DNA of 64,000 nt from Ceratothoa steindachneri (lineage: Eukaryota > Arthropoda > Malacostraca > Isopoda > Cymothoidae), in assembly GCA_963969495.1 (NCBI GenBank), contig OZ018319.1:204833405-204897404 (forward strand), given 5' to 3'. The notes under the pieces are model-generated. The model was given only the letters and a program-made list of their open reading frames with translations, searched no databases and had not been told where the DNA came from. The position numbers and the translations under genes are program-made. Below, one piece after another: positions 1 to 9,332 of this stretch (position 1 is its first letter; the number at the start of each line of letters is the position of its first letter).

Positions 1-580
1 CAATCCTTGCAAGTCCTAAAGTCTTTGCAAATTGTCCATGCCTGCAAGTTCGGGCATTTTACTAAGTGATCAACCTTCCCGTGAGACCAACATATCAAGT
101 ATCCATCCATCTAAGTGCTACCATCTTAGTAAGTATCTTTCCTTACGAGTGTTACATCTTAGCAACTGTCCATCCTCGTAAGTTACACCATCTTAGTAAG
201 TATCTTTCCTTACAAGTGTTACATCTTAGCAACTGTCCATCCTTGTAAGTGACACCATCTTTGTAACTGTCCATCTTTCCCGTGCCAATTTTAGCAATTG
301 TCCAACTTTGCTAGTACGAATATCTTAGTAATTGTCCATCTTTCTCATGCGACCATGTTAGCAAGTATCTATCCTTGCAATTGCGACCATCATTCGGTCC
401 AATCTTGCAAGTAAAACCATCCTAACAACTGCCCATCCTTGCAAGTGAGACCATCCTAGCAAGTGTCCATTCATGCAAGAACGCCCATATTAGCAACTGT
501 TCATCATTCACAGTGCGACCACTTTAGCAAGTATGCATCCTTACAATTGCAACCATCTTAGCGAGTTTCTAGATTTCGAA
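1..580. repeat. diverged minisatellite, unit about 33 bp
   Basis: About seventeen imperfect copies of a unit containing CCATCTTAGCAAGT and GTCCATCCTTGCAAGT run from the window start. Copies differ by substitutions and short indels, so the array is old. The short open frame at 66-248 is produced by the repeat and has no protein-like content. The array probably continues left of the window. Confidence 0.75.
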
Positions 581-860
581 TTTCTAGATTTGGAGTTACT
601 CGGTTTTTTGTTTCTAGGTTTTTAGTTACAAGGTTTTGAATTTCTAGGTTTCGAGTTTCTAGGTTTTGTATTACTAGCTTTTGAGTTTCTAGGTTTAGAT
701 TTTATATGTTTTCATCTTTTAGGTTTCGAGTTTCTAAGTTTCGAGTTTCTAGCTTTTGAGTTTCTAAGTTTCAAGTTTCTAGGTTTCGACTCTCTAAATT
801 TTTATTTTTTTCCAGTTTCTAGGTACTATTTTTTGAGTTACAAGGTCTCAAGTTTCTAAG
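581..860. repeat. short tandem repeat, unit about 15 bp
   Basis: Imperfect iterations of TTTCGAGTTTCTAGG, with variants such as TTTTGAGTTTCTAAG, follow directly on the preceding array. The region is thymine-rich on the plus strand and has no open frame of note. Confidence 0.7.
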
Positions 861-1060
861 TTTCGAGTTTTAAGTTTTGGTTTCCAGTTTCTAAATTTCA
901 ATTCACTTTTCAGACCTCTCATTTTTTTATTTCGAGACTTTACTTGCGAGTTTCTAGATTTGTCTTTCTAGTTTCTCCTCTCAAAAATTTAGCTTTTTCA
1001 TTTTGTTTCCATGTTTCTCAATGTCTTTTCATTTTCATTTATCTCATACCTTAGCGCGCT
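860..1060 (+). repeat. segmental duplicate, first copy
   Basis: This stretch resembles 1905-2100 in order and content: a TTTCGAGTTTC block, then TTTCAATTCA, then TTGCGAGTTTCTAGATT, then a TTTTCATTTTCA tract. It looks like an old local duplication of the tail of the 15-bp array. I compared by eye only, so the identity is not measured. Confidence 0.55.
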
Positions 1061-1904
1061 TATCTATCTCTGTTTGTTTCTCACGATTTAGTCACCTGTG
1101 TTTATTACAATTATTTTTGGCGTCTCGATATTCCTTTGCCACGCGCACCCTGTCGATTTCAACTTACTATTATTATATTGTACTATTATATAATAGTAGT
1201 ATCATAGTGCCTAGACCACTATCGCTTGTTTGAACAAATAATAACAGGCATGGCTATATCGCTTGCTTTCTTTAAACCCTAGAAAAATGAGCAGAGCTGA
1301 AGTAGGTCTCAAATTGAAGTCGTTAGCTTCAATTAAATATGACTCATTGGAGCTTTATTAAAAAAGTATACGATTTTTCATCCTTATCACGAGTTATATA
1401 GGGAATTCATGGGATTATTATATTGCTGGATTCCTATCCCTCCTACTCTTTCTAATTCGCATATTACTGTACCACTAAATTTGGAATCGAATTAAGGGGA
1501 GGTGTTACCCTGTAGGGACAGTTCTAAATGACTCAGAAAGACCCCAATCTCATTAAATAGGGCGTGATTCGCGCGCCCCTCATTCAAGTGCCAATTACCA
1601 TCTGACCCCTATTTGCGACATTTAGCGCCAAGTCCCTTTGACGAATTAACGCCCATTTTTTAACAATAATTTGTATAATTAATGACAAATTTTAAAATTA
1701 AAATAACATTAGAATTATTTAATTTTAGAATTTTAGAGAAACGAGGATTAATATGAAAAATCAGGTATCCCATTTATGCTATAACATACAGAAATGAGTG
1801 AAATCATACACATTTATTTTTTAGCGCCCTCTTTATGCTACAACATGAGGATGTGGGTGAAATCATACGCATTCATTATTAAGTGTCTTATTTATAGGAC
1901 GATA
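1061..1904. other. no gene recognised; short AT-rich tandem pair
   Basis: No protein family is recognisable. Around 1770-1900 a unit with GTGAAATCATACRCATT and a TTTATGCTA(T/C)AACAT motif occurs twice, about 65-70 bp apart. Confidence 0.5.
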
Positions 1905-2100
1905 AGCATTTTAGGTTTCGAGTTTCGAAGTTTCGGTTTGAAGTTTTGAAATTTCAATTCAATTTTCATTTTGGAATTTTGAGATTCCACTTGCAAGTTT
2001 CGAGATTCGACTTTCTTGTTTCTTCTCTTAAAACCTCATCTTTTTTGTTTGCATTTTGCTCAATTTATCTTTTTCATTTTCAGTTATGATCTGACATAAC
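1905..2100 (+). repeat. segmental duplicate, second copy
   Basis: Second copy of the 860-1060 segment, with the same order of motifs (GTTTCGAAGTTTC, AATTTCAATTCAATTTTCA, CTTGCAAGTTTCGAGATT, TTTTCATTTTCAG). It lies about 1.05 kb from the first in the same orientation. Confidence 0.55.
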
Positions 2101-2519
2101 GTCATTATTCATGTGGGTGATATTTTCTGTTTGGCCATGTGCGCTTATGCTATGTGCATTTTCCTCATACGAGTTATGGGATAAATTGCGACCGTAGTAT
2201 CAGTGCCGCGTCGTTAAAGGTGGTTTGTATAATAATCCCATGAATGCGATTATATTTGTTCCTAAAGACTCATTGTACTCAAGTTAGATTAGCAAGTTGG
2301 CCCCCTATCCTAGTACCTAATGTCTCCTAGTTTTGTATTACTTTCTTCTTATTTTAACCTCATACAACTCGCCCGTTTTATTTAAAACCTCATCATAAAA
2401 CCTGTGATGGGACTTTCCATTATTCGTTATCCACCTTTATATAACTACAAAAATGTCTTGTCTCTCTTCAGTACCTCTTTACCCAGTGATCAGTAACTTG
2501 GCTACAATTTTTACGTCTC

Positions 2520-3030
2520 ATTTTTTAACTCTTCATTTTATTACATTTAAAACACTTATTTAGTTCTTTATCTTATTCCATTTAAAACACTATTTAGCAC
2601 CTCATTTTATTCCATTCAAACCATTTATTTATGTCTTCACCTAACTGTATTAAAAACATGTATTTACCTCCTCATTTTATTCCATTTAAAACATTTATTT
2701 ATATCTTCATTTTATTACATTTAAAACACTTATTTACTTATTCATCTTGCTCCATTTCAAACACTTATTTACCTCCTCATTTTATACTATTTAAAACATT
2801 TTTTATGTTTTCATTTTATTCCATTTATAACACCTAGTTACCTCTTCATTTTATTACATTTAAAACACTTATTTACTTCCTTATCTTATTCGATTTAAAA
2901 CACTAATTTAACTGTTTTTTTATTTCATTTAAAAAAATTATTTATGTCCTTATTTTATTCCATTTATAACACCAATTTACCTCTTCATTTTATTCGATTA
3001 AAACATATATTTAGGTCTTCATTTACTCCA
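2520..3030. repeat. minisatellite, unit about 32 bp
   Basis: Roughly fifteen copies of a unit close to CTTCATTTTATTCCATTTAA followed by AACACTTATTTAC. Spacing is regular but many copies carry substitutions. The 68-residue open frame at 2631-2837 is repeat-derived. Confidence 0.8.
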
Positions 3031-4585
3031 TATTAATCTAATTGAGATCAGTACAATCATTCCAAGAACTCTCCTTTAATTCAATATTCCTAACTATACA
3101 TCACTCCTTCCCCCCACATCACCTTACCCCATTTTTGACCTCCCCGTTTCTTCTGTTATCGTGAGTTTCTGTTCTTCCTGTCTGTTATTATCGACTGGTG
3201 CAGTAAAGTGTAAAGTTCTCGGCGGACTGCCTGAGCAACCGTCCCCCTGTTAATACTTTTAAGCATTCTCTAAGCTCCCTGCAAGGGTTGGGCGGTGTAA
3301 CTTGGGTCGTGACCCCTGATACAACTGAAACCTGGAGGGATAGCACGCCCTTCCATCCCCAGTGGACCTTTTAATTCTCTCACTATATTTTTCTTGCCTG
3401 TTAGTCCCAGCATAGGGTGAAATAGGGCGTTAACTTTTCTTAAATAAATTCTCTAAAGTGTCATTAATCGAATTGCGCATCAGCCCAGGCACTAATCCAT
3501 ACGTGTTAATACCACTAAAATGTTTTGGTATGAGTGTGGAGTGTTATGGCTCTACGCGTTCCCATCCATTACATTTTAGCGCGTCATTTGCTATATCTGA
3601 GCTAAGAATGTAAGATGGCAGACAAAAAGGAACCATTTATAGATTTATCATTTTAGATGGCATTTGTTGTGCTATGGCAGGAGTTTTTCAACAAAACCAA
3701 GGCTTAACTTGAAATCTGGTGGAGAGTGAAGGAGAGAGTAGGTGGAGATGGATGAAGCGATTAATAAATGAAGGCATAAATCAATAGAGAAACGCGAGAA
3801 ACACAAATCAGGTTCCATAACGTCAGAGTGCTGGGCGTGGCCTATCGTTTTCACCGTAAGAATAGGATTTTTCACTACAGAAATTAAAATTGACTGATTT
3901 TAATATAAATCTTTGCTTCCTTAGAAATCCCCCACAAGTTCTTTTGTTTAACTACTTAATATACAATAAACTCTCATAGAACACATAATTATGCGATTTC
4001 ATCATAAATAACGGGATAAAAATGAAATATTTTCACTCGTATTTTAACGATAAAGCACTTAGTAAAAAATATTAAGAAATATATTTTATTTGAAGTAAAA
4101 ACTTGAACGAAGAAAAATGTCCGGAAATTACAAAGTGAACGATACTACGAACTGTGATTATCCGCACCTTAAAGAACTAGAAACAAGGAATTTTTACCTG
4201 TATTAGCTTAACCTGATTATACTTTTAAATTATTCTAAGCATTAAAGTATAAAACAACATTGATCTTTGATATATATATGTATATATGGGTGTGGTTTGC
4301 GGGTGGGAACGAAATTAATGCCGTAGAAAGTCAAAAGAATTTATTTTATTGTTTGAACGCTGCGTTTGAAGACATTACCAATTGCACAGGATCGACTTTG
4401 CGCTTTCTATTATACAAGGGTAACCACGAAAAATTTGTTCAGTTTTGAAGGGATTTTATTCATTAAGTTTTTAAAGTAAAAGACAGAAAAGAAATGTATT
4501 CTAAAGGTGTAACTCTATAGTTTTATTGAGCTTATTTTTGACATTCATTTATATTCAATATATACCTAGTAAAAACGCTCAATAT
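3031..4585. other. no gene recognised
   Basis: Moderately AT-rich unique-looking sequence. The only open frames are 60-70 residues with no recognisable motif. I see no RNA gene or transposon terminus. Confidence 0.5.
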
Positions 4586-5245
4586 GGAATACAGTCACAT
4601 CGTTAATTGGTGTCGCATCATATCGTATCATATATCATTTTGAAGGGATATTTCTGAATAAAAATATAATATGGACATTTAATATTACTAAATATTAAAA
4701 AAATATGATTAATTTAATTAGTATTCGTGGGCGAGCTCTATATATATAATTTCTGGAGGTAAGAATTGGCTCTAACGAGGACTGAAAACGGCCTTTGAAT
4801 TCGAACCTAATTCTCGTCATTTTGTGAATTATTTATACTACGAGGTAACTACAAATAGCAGGGGGTGTACTTCTACTATTAGAGGGAAAATGAAGGACGA
4901 CCCCCACCGCCTATTTCGAAAATTATAACCTTAGGGTTCAAATTCAAAGGCAGTTGCCAGACGTCTTTGGCGCTCCACTTTTCATTATATTTATGGGGTC
5001 TTTAGGCAGGTGACTGCGTATTTTATAATGACGCTATTTCCTTGAAGTGGGTCTAGCGATGTGGGATAGTCCCCTCCCTTTGAGGTTACGGCATATTTTT
5101 TTAGCTAAAAATGAAGTCATTAAATTTTTTTTGAATATTTTATTTGAATGGATATTTTATTATGACTTTATCTCTAGCTCTGCCCCGAATGAGCAGAGCT
5201 AGAAATGCAGTCATTAAGTTTCCTTAAAGTAGGTGACTGTATTCC
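4586..5245 (+). mobile_element. MITE-like TIR element, copy A
   Basis: The element begins with GGAATACAGTCAC and ends with its exact reverse complement GTGACTGTATTCC, so it has 13-bp terminal inverted repeats. It has no coding capacity. Inside, at about 4763-4984, lies a second inverted repeat with arms of about 50 bp that include CCTTTGAATTCGAACC and its counterpart GGTTCAAATTCAAAGG. A related copy in the opposite orientation lies at 6969-7478. I do not see a clear target-site duplication. The superfamily is unassigned. Confidence 0.75.
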
Positions 5246-6968
5246 AAACTTAGCGTCAAAACTAATCGCTTTATCTTAAACAGTTCTTTTGCTTGGCCTC
5301 TGATAAAGAAAGGCAAGTGGAATTTGAATGCTGAAAGAAACATTCATGCAAAACTTCTTTCAGCCACATCATAGAGGTAGTTGAATAAAAGCCACAACAT
5401 TTTTCTGAAATCATGTACAACGTAACATAACATAACACAACATAACATAACATAACTTAACACAACATAACATTAAATAATTCAACGGATGATAAAAGCA
5501 ACCAGAGACTATCAGATGTCATTCAAGTCAACACCCACCCCATTAACAGCTTCCACAAGATTGCATGCAAAACACTGCTTAAAAAGGCATCAGCATCATA
5601 GCTTGTCAAATACTAAATAATGCAGCTACAATACACATTATCATTACTATAATATATGCATGTACGGCTTTCTCTCTCAGATCAATCAATGCATGACACC
5701 CTCATCTCTCAGAGTCAACCGAAACCTGGATTACAGAGAGCTTCTGGGCGCTGAATCCACTTCTGAAGCTCCAAGCTCAATCCGACCAACGATTCAAGAG
5801 ACAACCTTGGGTAGTTAATTTTTTATACCTAACCTAGTAAATATAATCACTCTCAACGATCACTGGTAAAGATGATTACACTCTAAATGGACCAAACAAC
5901 ATCTTTTTTTTTCTTTCGAATGCTTATCTTTAATTGTTCCGATAAAAGCTCTAGATTCCTTATTAAAAATTCTTTCATTCTTATTCTACCAAAACTAAGT
6001 GAATTAAATTCATTCAAAAGGAGACATATTTCGTGGTCTGACTGTGTAAAACAGGAAGTGTATGAACAGTGTATGAAATGTATGAACATCTCGTTTGAAA
6101 TTCGAAAAGTTTCGGATATTACAGATATTTTAGGCTTTTTTTGAGTTATTAATTATATTTTTTTCCTATCCATTGAGACATTTTTTTCGTGTTACCTGAA
6201 GTTGTATTGTTATAAATGATCATAGCGAAGGTCAACCGAAAAATGAAGACGAATTAGTTGTGTTTTCCATTATTATGTTTGCAAGAAATAGTCGCATTTT
6301 TAAGGAAGTGAAATCATTTTTAAAATTAAAGCATTTACACATCAAAGTAGTTTTCATCATTAATAACAATGGTTTCCCATCGCTAACCAAGCAGGGGACA
6401 CCTGCTTTCATCGGTTTTGGTAAAACACATGATTTGATATCCTTTACCACCTCCATATTTGAGTATATTTGCCATTTAGCTGATGTTGTAATGACTGAAA
6501 TAAATGGTAATTAGATGGCGCAAAGTTTGGTTAATGTGTAGGATGGGAAAAAACTTCCAAACATAACACATTATTTTTTCTTTGCACTAACGTTCTAACG
6601 TGCATTATTAGAAAGGAGGAGAACGCCCGTTCGGTTTACTACTGAAGGACGTTTATGCTCGATAGCTTCATTTAAACTTTGTAACTGTTGAACATAAATG
6701 TTTACATTACTTGTTTGTTATTATTGATAAACTATGAATCCCTCTTTTCCCATCTGACCAAATGCAAAGCATAGCCTTGTGCTGTTCGAGACCACGGTAA
6801 GAGTAGGGGGTTTGTTTGTGATCAACCCGTTTTTGGGGCTTAATAATGCATTAAAGTACTTTATATCCAGGAACAATTATATCCAGCAATGGCTTACGAT
6901 TATTTTGAGTATTAACGCGTTGGAAACGTTGTCTTTCCTACATTTCATGGGTCGCATTTTGTATATAT
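5246..6968. other. no gene recognised; includes an ACATA microsatellite
   Basis: An imperfect (ACATA)n tract with ACACA and ACTTA variants occupies about 5407-5475. The rest is AT-rich with overlapping short frames on both strands (around 5883-6144 and 6232-6514) that resemble no family I know and share no consistent coding bias. Confidence 0.45.
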
Positions 6969-7478
6969 GGAATACACATTCACCTACTTTAAGGAAATTT
7001 TATGACTCTATTTCTATCTCCACCCCGAAGAAGCGGACGACTACCTAAAGATAATGACCATTCGAGCTCCTAACAACGTCTGGCAAATGCATTCAAATTC
7101 GAACCCTAATGTTATTATTTCGAAATGGGGGGAGTTCGCCACATAATCTCTTTAATGATGGGTGGTTGCAACCCCCGACCCGCTATTTGTAATCACCTAG
7201 TATTATAGACAATTCGATAGCCTAGCATTAGGCTCGAATTCAGAGGCGATTGCCACACGTCGTTAGGCACTCTATTGTTCATTATTGTTATCCCATGCTT
7301 CTTGACTTCACAAATATAAGCTCCGCATCCCAGGAGCTAATTTAACTAATCATATTATCTTTAATATTGAGTAATAGACTGTAAAATGTCCATATAATAT
7401 TTTTACTCAGAGAAAAATTCCCTTAAAATGATAATACAATATGATGCAATTCCAATTGATAATGTGACTCTGTATTCC
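6969..7478 (-). mobile_element. MITE-like TIR element, copy B (inverted)
   Basis: Reverse-oriented relative of 4586-5245. Its ends read GGAATACACATTCAC and GTGACTCTGTATTCC, slightly decayed versions of the 13-bp TIR. The inner inverted repeat is present at about 7066-7276, with arms containing CTAACAACGTCTGGCAAATG and CACACGTCGTTAGGCA. It is about 150 bp shorter than copy A because of deletions between the inner repeat and one TIR. Confidence 0.75.
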
Positions 7479-7995
7479 ATATTTTGCAAGCATTTTTTAT
7501 AAGTTTTCTTAACTGACATTAATTTCTTGGAAACTTAATACTTTCTTATTTTACAAACCTAGTCGTCTGGTATGCTTTTAGGATAATATCTTAGTTATTG
7601 GATTTGCATAAAGAGTTTCGCTGCAGCAACATTTTCCATATTTTTAATCTATTTTTGTATTCATTCTATTCTTGTTCTCTCTATTTTTTTGTGCTACCCA
7701 TTGCTAGAGTCGATTTAGGGAAAAAGATAGCGTTAATCCCTCTTAGAGAACAGAAGTAGGGCAGTTAATCTCTGTTTAGAGAATTTTAAACGGCATCCAC
7801 GATCTGGATTACATGACGCTAATCACAATTAACGAAAATCTAACACGTGGAAATGCCTGGAAAATAGAGGCAAAAAGATGCTCCACAAACACTAGTGGAA
7901 ATTACTCTTTTTATCGAATAGTCAAGGCATGCTATTGGCTATCTGAACATTTAAAAACTACAAGCGTCTACAGTATATGGTTATAAATAGGTTAG
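7479..7995. other. flank and possible 5' part of the following LINE
   Basis: No complete gene. In the frame of the downstream ORF1 there is an open stretch from 7780 to the TAA at 7984-7986, containing an ATG at 7813. A TAG follows at 7993-7995, and then the ORF1 frame runs open. This may be a decayed ORF1 N-terminus or unrelated 5' sequence; I could not align it convincingly with the N-terminus of the related copy at 59163. Confidence 0.4.
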
Positions 7996-8124
7996 ACAAA
8001 ATTATACGTACCCTATGACATTAAAAACGAACTGGAAAGGAACCATTCTTGGGCGAAAGTTGCTGAGGTTTTGAAATTCAAAACGTACACGCACGTCTTT
8101 AAGGTTGTGTTTGAAGATACGGCT

Positions 8125-9282
8125 ATGGCACAAAAGGCAAAAGAACAAGGATTATTGTTATTCAGTGTAAGAATTTGCTCGGAACAGATAGAGAGGGAGG
8201 AGTTTGTCGACTTACAAATGTGCTTTAGGTGCTATAAGTACGGCAAACACACCACCTCAAACTGTCCAGAAAAGAAAGACCTGACGCTTTGCTCCATATG
8301 TGCTGGTCGCAACCATTTTTGGCGCGACTGCAAGAGCACAACCACACCGAAATGCCTAAACTGTGAAGGCCCCCACCGGACTATGTCCATGGCGTGCCCG
8401 ATCAGAAAAGCTGAAATCCTTAAGGAAACCAACTCAAGACGCGAGTCTGAGGAAAAAAAGGTTAATTCCACCTACGCCAAGGTCGCTAAAGCCGCTATCG
8501 CCGAACAAAACAGCCAAAGAACATACCTCCACATTGAAAATGAGCATTCCACAAAAATTATGTGTTGCATTTATTATGCACACATAGCGAACATTACACG
8601 CCCAGGAACTTTCGCAACCGAAGTCAATCGTATGCTTGTAAAGAACGGCCTACAGGAGATGTGGTTCCCCGACAACCCGCCATCAGAGGAGGTTATGCGC
8701 ATAAGTGTAGCCCCTCAGTGCCCAGAACCGTGCCAAAAGGTACCCACCCCCAAAAACACAGCCATCTCACGTGACCCACGACTCAATAAGAACAAAAATA
8801 CGACACAGACAGAAAAACAAGCGCCACTCACACCCCAAAAAACTGACACAATTACACCAAAACCACAAGAACAAACACCAACAAAGGAAGCAGTGCGACC
8901 AAAAGAGACCAGGTCTCCGAGGTCGAGAAAGACATCCAAAACACGTGGCCCCAGGTCAATCTCCTCATCTCGAGGCAGAGAGACCCTAAAATACCACTCG
9001 AGAGGTTTCAATTTGAAACTTTATGCTCCCGAATCGGCCCCTTTCCCCACTGAAATCGAGTCTCACGAAATATCCGATGGCCTAAAAACCGGAAGATATA
9101 AGTGGGAATGCTCCGATTCAGTGCCAGAACGGCAAGTTGAGGAGGCTCTCTCGAGAAATATGGTTAAACTGACCACCGACTGCTTCCACACAATCACGGA
9201 TACAGAATTCAGGAAAAAACGGAACGGCAGGGAGCGCACCCCGCCCAGTACACCACATGGGGCTAAAGTTGATCGCGAATAA
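8125..9282 (+). CDS. LINE ORF1 protein with three zinc knuckles (gag-like)
   Basis: Predicted nucleic-acid-binding ORF1 protein that would coat the LINE RNA. The first in-frame ATG is at 8125 (385 codons), but the frame is open back to 7996 without an ATG. Sequence upstream of 8125 also aligns with the relative at 59.4-59.6 kb, so the true N-terminus is probably lost or begins earlier. About 33 residues in are three successive Cys/His knuckles: CX2CX5HX4C, CX2CX4HX4C and CX2CX3HX6C, the usual ORF1 arrangement in jockey and related LINEs. A lysine, proline and threonine-rich, probably disordered region follows. A conserved block around YAHI and MWFPDNPPSEE recurs at 59.95-60.1 kb. It ends 50 bp before ORF2. 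Confidence 0.85.
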   Translation: MAQKAKEQGLLLFSVRICSEQIEREEFVDLQMCFRCYKYGKHTTSNCPEKKDLTLCSICAGRNHFWRDCKSTTTPKCLNCEGPHRTMSMACPIRKAEILKETNSRRESEEKKVNSTYAKVAKAAIAEQNSQRTYLHIENEHSTKIMCCIYYAHIANITRPGTFATEVNRMLVKNGLQEMWFPDNPPSEEVMRISVAPQCPEPCQKVPTPKNTAISRDPRLNKNKNTTQTEKQAPLTPQKTDTITPKPQEQTPTKEAVRPKETRSPRSRKTSKTRGPRSISSSRGRETLKYHSRGFNLKLYAPESAPFPTEIESHEISDGLKTGRYKWECSDSVPERQVEEALSRNMVKLTTDCFHTITDTEFRKKRNGRERTPPSTPHGAKVDRE

Positions 9283-9332
9283 GCGACCACTTTAATCCCA
9301 CATACATAAAATAACCCAAAACGTTACACAAA

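Noticed and set aside
8071..8124. ORF1 start at 8071
   Set aside because: The codon there is TTG; the first ATG is at 8125. The region is still homologous to ORF1 of the relative at 59 kb, so it is coding-derived, but the start is not supported.
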